From positions 1-64,000 of the forward strand of contig NZ_BMJC01000002.1 of NCBI RefSeq assembly GCF_014642875.1: 64,000 nt of DNA. The letters are read 5' to 3'. The translations under genes were made by a program, and so were the position numbers. Positions 13,501-19,549 of this stretch are shown here, one piece after another. How positions within the stretch are numbered: position 1 is the first letter of the stretch; each line of letters opens with the position of its first letter. The notes below the pieces were generated by a model. The model was not told where the DNA came from, did not search any database, and was given only the letters and a program-made list of their open reading frames with translations. The stretch is from Puia dinghuensis. GTDB lineage: Bacteria; Bacteroidota; Bacteroidia; Chitinophagales; Chitinophagaceae.

Positions 13501-13557
13501 CTAAAACATCCCTTAACTTATGAATATCAACACGAAAAGACTCATTGGATGGTGTAG
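1594..13557 (+). CDS. Terminal three-module NRPS, C-A(MT)-PCP-C-A(MT)-PCP-C-A-PCP-TE
   Basis: A 3,987-residue assembly-line enzyme that adds the last three residues and releases the peptide. Condensation active sites HHxxxDGW lie at about residues 143, 1474 and 2811. Carrier serines in LGGHS, VGGHS or LGGDS are at 1286, 2628 and 3689. The A-domain a3 motif TSGSTG is at 893, 2232 and 3296. In A1 and A2 about 275-280 residues are inserted just before a3; each insert has an SAM-binding motif VLEIGCGSG (663, 2003), so both A domains are interrupted by a methyltransferase. A3 is uninterrupted. My reading of the specificity positions is DIWELTADDK, DIWEVCACDK and DIWEVTADDK. These resemble the signature I recall for 2,4-diaminobutyrate domains. 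The C-terminal thioesterase has GLSSG with Ser3826. The stop overlaps the next gene by 38 bp. Confidence 0.96.
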   Translation: MSQKFDDIYELTPLQQGMLFHTLIDRSTPTYMEQRSFRVSGQIDRKTFDRAFELIFARHDILRTAFIYEKMDKPLQVVLKKRLPEIHYNEFPYIDDPSELSRLRDELKAADRNKTFDLSKDTLMRIRIIQLGAGEYELIWTWHHILFDGWCTKILAMEVLKAYHAFLDNKQPDLVPIVPYKEYIKWLRDRSGEDLKKYWKEYIRGFDMVSCLLNYEGKKRFVTGYHKETVEFDLSPETTARLVEMAKEALVTQNILLKTVWAILLAKYNNTTDVLFGEVVSGRPPEIEGAENIIGLFINTIPIRFNFRREDRFWDLLQAAQKNAIIANDYHHFPLVAIQQLAEIQGQLFNHLFSFQNYPETSVAGENALNKLEISGSGIFDQTSYDFEISIYPGRRLSVQVGFNSLIYSAETVREILQHFTNLVDQVLAHPETKIADLSILSPAGTKEILAMSTGPVSAINADKQVDMLIDEACEKWPDRTAILFREQRVTYKTLYENSNRLANYLHASRIGKENVIGVLMDRTPQFIECIIGIWKANATYMPIDPALPDKRMLQMIEQASAKFLIFTSSYRDLAEKLLWESHSLSGCVCIDANKTGQPPGYGTFQDRKAFWEAVGEDAGDAITAGGWFSSYTGKPLSPEEMDEYAENVVIKLKPYLNSSSRVLEIGCGSGFTMFRLAPFTAEYIGVDQSGVVLSANEKVLTENHIGNIRQRQLAAHQLRQLQEGKFDVIILNSVIQDFESYRYLRQVLDDAISLLKEQGLLFVGDIMDLDRKEQLLCSLETFKQEHAGQGYITKVNWTNELFVSPRFFDDLQAGNPMITTVRHSPKVGTLENELTKYRYDTLISIDRSRTGEKIIRTRNKIMEGVDTLLSYPVSYPPNRKGNATDLAYILFTSGSTGVPKGVMIEHGAMFNHKLAMIDHLGIGFGTVLAQTASQSFDISVWQFITAIMQGGVTAIYPEDSIQDIGDLLLHMEKDKVEILEIVPSYLQAMLQVIEETGFRFSSLRFLLLTGEQTPYPLVERWFSNFPEIKLINAYGPAEAGDDVSLFTMDKPPEGEQVPIGRPLQNMRLYVLDSDGQICPPGIKGELCIAGAGVGRGYINSDANPSFTFDPFIPAERMYKTGDLAKYLSDGNLIFAGRKDSQIKIRGHRIELEEIEACLNTMPAIALSSALTHTTGGSDDLKIYVYTQLRPEEQLTTGDIFEALKKRLPAYMLPASISILEHLPLLPNGKIDKKTLLSRIGLSVEGGEFLPPRTPTEIALASIWQEVLGVEKVGLRDNFFELGGHSLKAIQLSSRVHKFLQVKVNLRDIFFSPLLEDFSRLVEKSIGNLHSAIPTLPQKELYRTSHAQRRLWVLSQFEATSVAYNECEAYEIAGDLDRAILENTIYRLIERHEILRTSFVYKDNELYQKIHDPATLDFKVEYINLESELDPAAEVHKIIDLAVHRKFDLDKAPLLRVLLIRLSDKRHTVLINMHHIINDGWSDSIFINDFLTIYNSLYENTEIRMPPLPIQYKDFSEWQNKELEGEQYNTHKNYWLNQLAGELPVLELPASCDRPDTITYNGKELSFDLSFHLTRHLDEFAKKHEITLFSTLVAILNVLFYKYTGEKDIVIGTYNGSRDHPDLENQIGFYINTLVLRNRVDPDKPFVSFAKAVSATVLGALEHRIYPFDMLIDQLQVKRDLSRAPLFDVLIGLQNFNDTIQRTGPLKLFTNNFRVKDLQVDKQTSIYDLNFMFREQGGSLYLSLRFNTDIYTDQDIHRMVGHFRAIADSLLSKPYAHLSKAEYLSATDLPEWESFQSKKDIHRDRGLWELLKQNSNAFPERIAVAKDDEETDYRNLRINATRIGNFLLDKNAQGKIIAVLADRSALWVESIMGIWAANSIYLPLDPRDPIERLLYFLNDSHPHFLLFEAKYVELANALQWRSHDLYSILCINSPNIYSLGETDRNKIATELWEYVGDKASDDIMGGGWVDSYTGRPFSRLEMDEYAQNAYLKILPYIKPDSTVLEIGCGSGITMFRIAPLVRKYIATDISSVILEKNETEIDKKGIRNIRQYRLAADEIDKLEENNFDIIILNSVAQNFSGYNYFRKVLRSSIDLASEIGIIFLGDLMDEDKRQDLEASFLAFKSSGLDTEHTKTDWTNEFFVNRKFLDNLIYQLPEIAMVRHSAKIGSIKNELTEFRFDSIIGLAKERPKQKPGDSSVFKQFDTSYFGMEEIISPHRFLYRPDEAAYIIYTSGSTGEPKGAIVTHEGLMNHLYSKKDSLDAAPGYTIAQSASQTFDISIWQFSLGLAIGGTTRIFDQKTVLDPGRFLQELQKRKIDILEVVPSYLNALLSFIGTTPGQPVLEHLKTLVTCGEIITPELAARWFTFFPNIPILNAYGPTEAACDITHHKFTVAPKHNRIPVGRPIPNMKVRIVNEDMQICPVNVKGEIVVSGIGVGKGYINREKKEKEVFIEDPFEPSGGRLYRTGDIGRYLANGEIDFFGRKDNQVKIRGVRVELGEVEANIIRYGSVRSCAVLLREQNGEKSLQAFICLRETDLPDIPGLRQRLLKHVPEFLVPDHFTILETLPLLSNGKVDRKTLAARPLTPADLPPDKQRLNPVETALYELWAQVLGHGNFKREDNFFEVGGHSLKAMRLIGLIGEHFNINIPFRELFLNSTVAAMARLIDLSGSDKYTRIEPAGRREYYQLSHSQRRLWILSQFANVSEAYNQSFSFRIKRKLEPALVRQSLISLVARHEILRTVFHTVNEEPMQKIIPPEAFHIDLDFIDGGETMDLEEIVGREERKVFNFETGPLFRVKIIRKANESYFLLSIHHIVTDGWSAMIFMRDLFEFYTSLEKNNIPTLPPLKIQYKDYALWKNGRVKGQSGEEAAEYWKEKLGGYLPRLDLPKIANRSSIQSYKGNSLHFHLTDAVRDALNQLKNRYECSSFIIFNGILDLLFHKLTGQTDIITGTILAGREQPDVHDLIGYFVNTIPIRLTVDTGRTLNEFFKTAKETIVDAFSYGQYPFDKMLDDLKIDRDLSRSPIFDVLIEFHGFDDIFDWQNPNISSHEAIEPVNFSSSSSIFDISFIFSGTRENLELEIEFNTDLYSREQLGFYVDLFSELIIRICNEPNALVSALNMLPPEWEEKMLAMGKGPVVSVTGTTPLRIEENCRKYPQRKAILFKGEETNYQAVYDVSHWLSRHLHCQGIGKEAVVGVLMDRSPEYLISMLGIWNINAAYMPIDPTLPESRIKQMIENSSAKYLINDPAHTQLAEKLVGECQSLSGCLCLDKNATGYMAQGEQPSEQASPEDLAYVLFTSGSTGAPKGVMIEHRNMLNHMEAKIASLEIGPETILAQTASQSFDISIWQFMSALLQGGMTAIYPEELILDVERFLKQIESDKVDILEIVPGYLQAILEVVKETEFRFSSLKYLVVTGETLPFRLVEQWFAFFPEIKIVNAYGPAEAGDDITQFVMHRPPDGQYIPIGRTLQNLRIYVMGQDGHLLPPEVQGEICVSGIGVGRGYINQASNQAFTDDPFVPGERMYKTGDWGKFLPNGNLVFLGRRDSQIKIRGFRIELEEIESCLNKMPAIASSAAVLHRTSENEDPAIIVYVALKPNEDLTHRQIREKLKSSLPAYMLPADIRLLHHLPLLPTGKIDRKSLSSQAGRIVQKQEYVPPQTETELKLTAVWQEVLGVEKIGLVDNFFELGGDSLKLVKIFRKVSKLFPCKLDLTDYFTARTIMDLAEKLMEKGTRAFGTDDEGSLYYLQRTLDTQKTDIFLFPPAGGLGFPYKNLVKQLDQAFNCHLFNYRGIGKNEQPFTDLRDVQHYYGNIVLDKAKADGEIPLIGLSSGGNLIFEIADFLEKKGRKCLLIMLDSEPTIVVEKEEYIRQYVANVAEFTNDTEQGKIFLSRYENALRSYMKIFNSELQDLNKKITSDIVNFICKTSTHEVRLWDDYTAGTVQYVTMQSGWHSNFLDLAENLNLLSDNICRLLLKHPLTYEYQHEKTHWMV
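3391..4215 (+). other. Methyltransferase domain inserted in A1 between motifs a2 and a3
   Basis: Residues about 600-874 of the NRPS. The insert begins just after the a2-side segment ending CVCID and stops before LAYILFTSGSTG. It carries GWFSSYTG, the SAM-binding VLEIGCGSG and a late motif NSVIQDFESYRYL. These match the cis-methyltransferase family usually found inserted between a8 and a9 of N-methylating modules. The nucleotide-binding loop is intact, so activity is expected. Whether it methylates the alpha-amine or the side chain cannot be decided from sequence. Boundaries are approximate. Confidence 0.87.
7396..8238 (+). other. Methyltransferase domain inserted in A2 between motifs a2 and a3
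   Basis: Residues about 1935-2215 of the NRPS, placed exactly as in A1. It follows the SILCINS segment and precedes AAYIIYTSGSTG. It shares GWVDSYTG, VLEIGCGSG and NSVAQNFSGYNYF with the first insert but is clearly diverged from it, so it is not a very recent copy. The SAM loop is intact. Boundaries are approximate. Confidence 0.87.
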
Positions 13558-15874
13558 ATCATCGGCATTGTCTGTTCTTGGGCTGGCTATTTCCATCACC
13601 GTAAGTCTACTGATCTTCAGATATATCGTTTTCGAGACTAATTACAATAAAGACCAGGTTAACCGTGGCAGGATTTATAGGGTGTCCATGGGAATAAAAG
13701 CCAACAATTCCGAAGACTATTACGCTGCCACAGGTGGCCTCCTCGGATCGGAGCTGGCCAAGAACTACCCGGCCATCGAGACGTACGCCTCTTTCAAGAT
13801 GTTTGACGGAAAACCAAAGATCCAACATAATACGGATGTTTTCCTTAACGAAAGGATATTTGAAGTAAATCCTCAGGCTTTCAAAATCTTCTCATTCGAA
13901 CCGATAGAAGGCGAGCTGGCGACCGCATTGAATAACCCGGGCTCGATCGTACTTACTCGAACGCTCGCCAGAAAACTATTCGGCGATAAACGGTGTCTGA
14001 AAGAATTCGTGGAAATAAACAAACAGGCTTACGCAGTAACCGCGGTCATAGAAGACAGACCCTCCAACTCGGATCTTCAATTCGATGCACTCGTTTACTA
14101 TCCGCCGGCTACCCGAACCGACGACGAGGCGCTTCAATCTTATTTCGATACAGACCATTATACCTACATTCTGCAAAAAGCGGGTAGCAGCGAACGTGAT
14201 ATCACCACTGCACTCGATAATTTTGGAACCAATGTGATCAACCCTCTCGTCCATAATGCCGGGGTAAAGTTCTCTCTCAAATTCGAAGCCACTGCTCTTT
14301 CCATCCTTCACTTCAGCAAACCCTTGCTGATGGATACCCCAAAGGGAAATGCAAATAACCTGTATATACTATCCCTGCTTGCCGTTTTTCTGCTTATCAT
14401 CGGGATCGCCAATTTCGTTAATTACAATATAGTCACGTCCTATAAAAAAGCAGTAAGCATAGGGCTCCAAAAACTCTACGGCATCGGTCAAGGCAGGATC
14501 ATACGGCAATTCATCGGCAGATCTCTCCTTGGAGTTGCCGTGTCCTTAATGATCGCCATCCTCTTAACACTGTTTGCCTCACATTTCGTCGACGCTCTTG
14601 GACATATCAGGTTTACCCTCGGCACCACCCAAACCCTCGCTTACGCTGTCACTATCATCCTGATATCGACGTTCATCGGCTGCCTGGGAGGGATCATCCC
14701 CGCGTACCACATGTCCAACCAGTCCATCGCCAGACTGCTGGCGAATAAAATGACATTGGTGTCGCACTCCTCCTGGAGCCACAAAACAATCCTCTTCCTT
14801 CAACTGACCATCTCGTCGGGATTGATCATACTGACCCTCGAACTTCATAGACAGCTCCTATTCTTCAACAAACAGGATCTCGGATTTAAAACGGAGAATC
14901 TGGTGGTCATCGACGTCCCCGATGGCGTCAATAACAGCCAGCTCGAAGTCTTCAGAACGAACCTGCTAAGCCATCCCAATATAAAGGCCGTTTCTCTTTC
15001 CGCATCGGTTCCGGGAGACGAACCCTCTAAAGAAATATTCTATAGTAAAAAGAACGGAAAAAGATCCGAAACGGTCTATACCTATATCAAGGCAGACGAA
15101 AACTATCTCAACGTATTGGGTATCCCCATTACCACAGGAAGAAATTTCGATAGGGTGTCGGACGACAACTCCGTGATCGTCACGCGTAGCTTCTTGAATA
15201 AATATCCCGATTTGGACCCGACCCGGATCAGGATAGCTACCGACACTGTGAAGCCGATCGTCGGAGTGATCGGGGACTTCCACCAAACCTCCTTTCATGA
15301 CCCCATTTCACCAATCATAATTGGAAAGCTGGATTTAAAAAAAGAGGCTGTCTCCAAGGTCCTGATCAAAGCCGACCCCGGCGCCCTCGCAATCATCAGG
15401 AAAGAAGCCGCCAGGCTCAATTTCGACACTCCACTCAAATATTATTTTCTCAGTGATTACTTTCAGAATCAGTATGCCAGGGAAAACCGGCTCCTCACCC
15501 TGTTCATGATGTGTTCCTTCATTGCGATACTGGTGTCCTGTCTCGGGGTATTTAGCATCTCCTCCATCATTGTAAAAGGCCGTTCGAAGGAATTGGCCAT
15601 CAGATCAGTCCTTGGAGGCAGTTTAGCCGATAATATAGGGTTGATATTCAAGCCTTTCGGGTATATTCTTCTGGTCGTCTTTTTGTTTGTATGCCCTGCC
15701 TCTTTTTTTCTGATCCAAAAATGGCGGGAGAATTACGCTTATTCTTCGAATCCGTCGCTACTCCCATACGTGTATTCATTGATATTGATCGTTATCTTGA
15801 TCTTCACCAATATATTCTATCTCTTCTATCACTTCTTAAAGGGTAAGGTTTCTACCCTGCTCAAGAATGAATAA
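13520..15874 (+). CDS. MacB/FtsX-type ABC transporter permease
   Basis: A 784-residue inner-membrane permease. It has one N-terminal membrane helix (about residues 15-35), a MacB-type periplasmic domain, a block of three helices with FtsX character (about 275-405), a second periplasmic domain, and a C-terminal three-helix block (about 670-770). This duplicated layout, without a fused ATPase, is typical of the roughly 800-residue Bacteroidota MacB/FtsX permeases. The start lies 38 bp inside the NRPS thioesterase region, which suggests translational coupling and co-regulation. A role in export of the peptide or in self-protection is inferred from position. The N-terminal tail before the first helix is shorter than in most relatives. 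The partner ATPase is not obvious here; the following ABC exporter has its own. Confidence 0.88.
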   Translation: MNINTKRLIGWCRSSALSVLGLAISITVSLLIFRYIVFETNYNKDQVNRGRIYRVSMGIKANNSEDYYAATGGLLGSELAKNYPAIETYASFKMFDGKPKIQHNTDVFLNERIFEVNPQAFKIFSFEPIEGELATALNNPGSIVLTRTLARKLFGDKRCLKEFVEINKQAYAVTAVIEDRPSNSDLQFDALVYYPPATRTDDEALQSYFDTDHYTYILQKAGSSERDITTALDNFGTNVINPLVHNAGVKFSLKFEATALSILHFSKPLLMDTPKGNANNLYILSLLAVFLLIIGIANFVNYNIVTSYKKAVSIGLQKLYGIGQGRIIRQFIGRSLLGVAVSLMIAILLTLFASHFVDALGHIRFTLGTTQTLAYAVTIILISTFIGCLGGIIPAYHMSNQSIARLLANKMTLVSHSSWSHKTILFLQLTISSGLIILTLELHRQLLFFNKQDLGFKTENLVVIDVPDGVNNSQLEVFRTNLLSHPNIKAVSLSASVPGDEPSKEIFYSKKNGKRSETVYTYIKADENYLNVLGIPITTGRNFDRVSDDNSVIVTRSFLNKYPDLDPTRIRIATDTVKPIVGVIGDFHQTSFHDPISPIIIGKLDLKKEAVSKVLIKADPGALAIIRKEAARLNFDTPLKYYFLSDYFQNQYARENRLLTLFMMCSFIAILVSCLGVFSISSIIVKGRSKELAIRSVLGGSLADNIGLIFKPFGYILLVVFLFVCPASFFLIQKWRENYAYSSNPSLLPYVYSLILIVILIFTNIFYLFYHFLKGKVSTLLKNE

Positions 15875-15991
15875 ATAACCAGTCACTAAAAGACAGCAGG
15901 TCTTCTGGCACACAATGCTGCGGCCGGATTCCCCCATACTTGGGAGAATTCTGCAGACCCCCCCATTTCTTCAACCCGAATAAATGATCGC

Positions 15992-17728
15992 ATGAACGTA
16001 CAAAAAAGATCGAACTGGAAAACAGCCCGAAGATTTCTGAAATATCTAAGGCCTTACATAAAACAGGAAGCCCTTTTTTTACTGGTCATTATTCTGGGAA
16101 CAATTGCTCCCGTATTGACCCCATTCTTCCTAAAATTGATCGTCGACAAGATCGTCCCGGCACACGACCTCAAAATGCTGACTATCATTTTGTCTTTGTG
16201 GTCGGTAGTCATTGTGGTCCAGTCTCTCGCCGCCTCCGGAACGGAATACCTGCGCGAATGGCTGAGCGCCCATATAGGCTACGATATGCGCCGGGATATC
16301 TTCCTGCACGTAATTAAATTACCTATAAACTACTTCAAGGAAAAGAAATTCGGCGATATCCTCCATAGGGTCAATAATGAAGTCGACGACATCAAAGGCA
16401 TCTTTACCGGGGAATTCGTCCGGCTCCTTCAAAGCAGCCTCCTGTTGGCAGGTATCACGACCATGATCCTGATCATAAGCCTAAGACTGTTTCTGATTGT
16501 ACTATGCCTGTCCCCCTGCTTCATATTCCTTTATCTTTACTTCAATCCCAGAAACGAAGTCCAATCCGAAGACGCCCTGCGGGCAGAATCCGATCTTTTG
16601 CACTACCTCACGGACAGGCTAAAGAAGATCGCGCTGATCAAAATATTCAATGGACATGTTGCAGAAAGATCAGCAATAGAAACAAAAGGAGGAATACTAA
16701 CAAAGAAACGTCTCATAAGGGCCCGCACTTCATCTACCTTTACCGGCATCTCCAATTTCCTGCTATTGCTTGGCCCCATCATGATCCTATGGCTGGGCGG
16801 GAAAAGCGTAATGAGCGGAGCGATGACCATAGGAAGCGTCATCGCCTCCTTTCAATATCTTAACCGGATATTCTTTCCTCTGGTCAATCTCATAGAATCG
16901 CAAATGGATCTGACAAAAGCTGTCGTATCCATGCGCCGGGTGATCGAAGTATTGGACACCCCAGCTGAAGGCCGAAGTTCGCACTACCTGGAAAACGGCA
17001 AAAGGCTGGATGGCCCCATTGAATTTAAAAATGTCCGATTCGCTTACGGCAATAAGCTCATCTTCGAGGATCTTAACCTGCGCCTGGAGCCCGGCAGAAA
17101 ATATGCCTTGATCGGGCCCAGCGGAGCCGGCAAAAGCACACTGCTCGATCTGGTGTTCCGTTTCTCCAGCCCTCAATCCGGCCACATCAGGGCAGGCGGT
17201 ACCGACATAGAGGAGATCGATCTCGAATGCTGGCGTAAACAGATCGTACTGGTAACCCAGGAAAGGCAATTGCTGGACGAATCCATAGAACAAAACATTA
17301 TGTACGGTGGCATCAGCCGGAGAGACGAACCCAACGGTCCGTCGGATGTGATAAGCTGGGATCTGGCCCTTCCCATACTTAGCAACGACCTTAAGGAAAA
17401 CCTCGGCAAAAACAGCCAAAGGGTCTCCGGAGGAGAAGCGCAGCGCATCGCCCTGGCAAGAGCCGTCTTTAAAAATGCAGACATCATACTCCTGGACGAG
17501 GCCACCTCGGCCATCGACCTTATCTCCGAAGCCAGGATACTGAGCCACCTTTTAAAAATATGGAAAGATAAGACAGTGGTCCTGGTGAGCCACAGCCTCA
17601 CCACCGTCAAATTCATGGACGAACTGATATGCCTGGACAAAGGAAAGATCATTGAAACCGGCACCTACCAAAGATCCATGGAAGTAAAAGGACAGGTTTG
17701 GAAACTCATGGGAGATCAGGTGAAATGA
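15992..17728 (+). CDS. ABC exporter, fused membrane and ATP-binding domains
   Basis: A 578-residue half-transporter of the MsbA/peptide-exporter type. The N-terminal six-helix membrane domain spans about residues 25-320. The nucleotide-binding domain has Walker A GPSGAGKST at 375-383, the signature VSGGEAQRIALARA and Walker B IILLDEAT followed by SAID. It should work as a homodimer and pump a hydrophobic or peptide substrate out of the cytoplasm. It sits 117 bp after the FtsX permease and 19 bp before the CmlA-like hydroxylase, so it is the best candidate exporter for the NRPS product. No peptidase C39 domain is present, so it is not a bacteriocin-processing exporter. Confidence 0.93.
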   Translation: MNVQKRSNWKTARRFLKYLRPYIKQEALFLLVIILGTIAPVLTPFFLKLIVDKIVPAHDLKMLTIILSLWSVVIVVQSLAASGTEYLREWLSAHIGYDMRRDIFLHVIKLPINYFKEKKFGDILHRVNNEVDDIKGIFTGEFVRLLQSSLLLAGITTMILIISLRLFLIVLCLSPCFIFLYLYFNPRNEVQSEDALRAESDLLHYLTDRLKKIALIKIFNGHVAERSAIETKGGILTKKRLIRARTSSTFTGISNFLLLLGPIMILWLGGKSVMSGAMTIGSVIASFQYLNRIFFPLVNLIESQMDLTKAVVSMRRVIEVLDTPAEGRSSHYLENGKRLDGPIEFKNVRFAYGNKLIFEDLNLRLEPGRKYALIGPSGAGKSTLLDLVFRFSSPQSGHIRAGGTDIEEIDLECWRKQIVLVTQERQLLDESIEQNIMYGGISRRDEPNGPSDVISWDLALPILSNDLKENLGKNSQRVSGGEAQRIALARAVFKNADIILLDEATSAIDLISEARILSHLLKIWKDKTVVLVSHSLTTVKFMDELICLDKGKIIETGTYQRSMEVKGQVWKLMGDQVK

Positions 17729-17747
17729 CTATTAAATAGATAAGTAT

Positions 17748-19331
17748 ATGTATCTTAAACCAAATGTAGTATTCGAACCCCTGGTAGACAGGTGGTATGC
17801 ATGGTCCCACTTGATCTCGCCAGTCACGTCAGCAATGAACCTGGTGAACAGACACTTGAAGATCATGGAATCCTATGTCAATGCTCCGTCGATCCACGCC
17901 GCATCTGTTAAGAACGCTAATATGAAAGGAGGCCCATTTATCGATCTGGATGGCCAGAAAGTCGACGAGATCAAACAATTGATCGCCTATACCCGAAAAC
18001 AGCAATCCCATATGATCGACCTGACAAAATCGATCTACCAGCTGGAAAAACTGTTGAAGGAAAAAGCGACCGGCTATTCATTGGAAGGCCTGTACGCAGA
18101 AATCCCGGAAAACCTCAGGGGATTCGTAGAATTGGTGTACGACTTAAATAACAATCCATCGTATAGGCTGTTCGAAGCCTTGTTCTACCGCAGTATCTAC
18201 TATAATAAAAACAGGCAATCCATCGCTTTCTGGATTACTTCCAATAACGAAAGACCTTTTGTTCTCAGCACCCCCCGCCTGGATAAAGATGACGTATGCC
18301 ATCTTCCCCTGCCATTCGATAGCCCGGTGATCGATGAACTCGCCAAAATGAAAAGAAAAAGCAATGGCTACGAAGACATCAAAAATAAGCTCTCACTCAG
18401 CGGACCTCAGGAAACACTATTCTCGACCTTTTTCACGGAGGAAGAGCCGGCAAAATATCAAAACTATTCCGGCGACAAGGTCCGGCTGAGATATTTCGGA
18501 CACGCCTGCATCCTAATCGAGACAGCAAATGTAAGTTTACTTATCGATCCCCTGATCAGTTACTACGGATACATGTCCGAGATCGATAAATTTTCAGATG
18601 TCGACCTGCCGGATACGATCGACTATGTCCTGATCACTCATAACCACCAGGACCATATTCTGCTGGAAACCCTGCTGCCGCTGAGACATAAAATAAAGAA
18701 CATCATCGTCCCGGACGGGGGAAACAGATCTATCCAGGATCCCAGGCTAAAGCTCGTGTTCGGCGCCATCGGATTCGACAACGTGATGGAGCTTGCCGAA
18801 TTTGAGAAGATACAAGGAAAAGAATGCACGATCATGGGCATTCCATTCCTTGGCGAACACTGCGATCTGGATATAATGTCGAAAATATGTTACCATGTAA
18901 AGTTTGGCAAATTCTCGGTACTTCTCGTTGCCGACTCCCGCATCTCCGAGCCCATGTTCTATGAACGCATCTACGAACTTACCGGCGATATAGACGTCAT
19001 CTGTTTCGGCATGGAATGCGACGGCGCCCCTTTGTCCTGGCTATACGGCCCGCTGTTGACCAGCCCCCTTCAAAGAGATAAAGACAACTCCAGAAGACTG
19101 GCCGGGTCCAATTTCGCAAAAGGTAAAGGCTTTATCGACACCTTCCACCCCAAAGAAGTCTATGTATACGCCATGGGAATGGAACCCTGGGTGGAGTTCA
19201 TAAGCAGCATAAAATATACCCCCGAATCCAGCCCGATAGTGGAATCCGATAAAATTCTCGCCTACTGCAAAGAAAAAGGAATAATTGCAGAACGCCTCTT
19301 TGGCGAAAAAGAGCTCTTATATCAAAAATAA
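17748..19331 (+). CDS. CmlA-like diiron beta-hydroxylase of carrier-bound amino acids
   Basis: A 527-residue protein with an N-terminal domain of about 230 residues and a C-terminal metallo-beta-lactamase fold. It has the metal motif H298-N-H300-Q-D302-H303, then GEH with Glu370, and ADSR with Asp396. A glutamate in place of the usual third histidine is the hallmark of CmlA, the diiron monooxygenase that beta-hydroxylates an amino acid tethered to the chloramphenicol NRPS CmlP. The spacing of these ligands matches the CmlA numbering I recall with a constant offset of seven, and the total length is similar (CmlA about 530). His467 is a candidate last ligand. It most likely hydroxylates a PCP-bound residue of this pathway. 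The substrate could be the residue loaded by the stand-alone A protein at 28753-31062 (inferred). Confidence 0.85.
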   Translation: MYLKPNVVFEPLVDRWYAWSHLISPVTSAMNLVNRHLKIMESYVNAPSIHAASVKNANMKGGPFIDLDGQKVDEIKQLIAYTRKQQSHMIDLTKSIYQLEKLLKEKATGYSLEGLYAEIPENLRGFVELVYDLNNNPSYRLFEALFYRSIYYNKNRQSIAFWITSNNERPFVLSTPRLDKDDVCHLPLPFDSPVIDELAKMKRKSNGYEDIKNKLSLSGPQETLFSTFFTEEEPAKYQNYSGDKVRLRYFGHACILIETANVSLLIDPLISYYGYMSEIDKFSDVDLPDTIDYVLITHNHQDHILLETLLPLRHKIKNIIVPDGGNRSIQDPRLKLVFGAIGFDNVMELAEFEKIQGKECTIMGIPFLGEHCDLDIMSKICYHVKFGKFSVLLVADSRISEPMFYERIYELTGDIDVICFGMECDGAPLSWLYGPLLTSPLQRDKDNSRRLAGSNFAKGKGFIDTFHPKEVYVYAMGMEPWVEFISSIKYTPESSPIVESDKILAYCKEKGIIAERLFGEKELLYQK

Positions 19332-19339
19332 GGTTGAAA

Positions 19340-19549
19340 ATGTTGCAGGATTATCTCGAAAAAAGGGTCGGAGAGATCGAAACACGGTTACGCACCCTGC
19401 AGAATCATTGGGATAACGAAATGAGGCTCCCCTTTCGCATCCGCCGGGCGTCCTTTTTGGAATTCCTATACGACGAAAAAAAGAAATATGAGTGCCTATT
19501 GCATGAGTTGATTAATATCCAGGAAATATTCGAACATGAAAATATATAG
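19340..19549 (+). CDS. Small conserved-looking protein of unknown function
   Basis: A 69-residue charged protein, rich in Lys, Arg and Glu, predicted to be helical and possibly a short coiled coil (residues 1-30). An in-frame TTG two codons upstream (19334) could also start it; the ATG is preferred. It sits 8 bp after the hydroxylase and its 3' end overlaps the glycosyltransferase start by 14 bp, so translation is probably coupled. I do not recognise the family. It is longer than an MbtH protein and lacks the MbtH tryptophan pattern. Confidence 0.6.
   Translation: MLQDYLEKRVGEIETRLRTLQNHWDNEMRLPFRIRRASFLEFLYDEKKKYECLLHELINIQEIFEHENI

Noticed and set aside
17748-19331. Ordinary metallo-beta-lactamase-fold hydrolase (UlaG type)
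   Set aside because: The large N-terminal domain, Glu370 in the third-ligand position and the spacing fit CmlA much better.
19340-19549. MbtH-like protein
   Set aside because: It lacks the conserved tryptophans and the NxExQxSxWP pattern of MbtH proteins.
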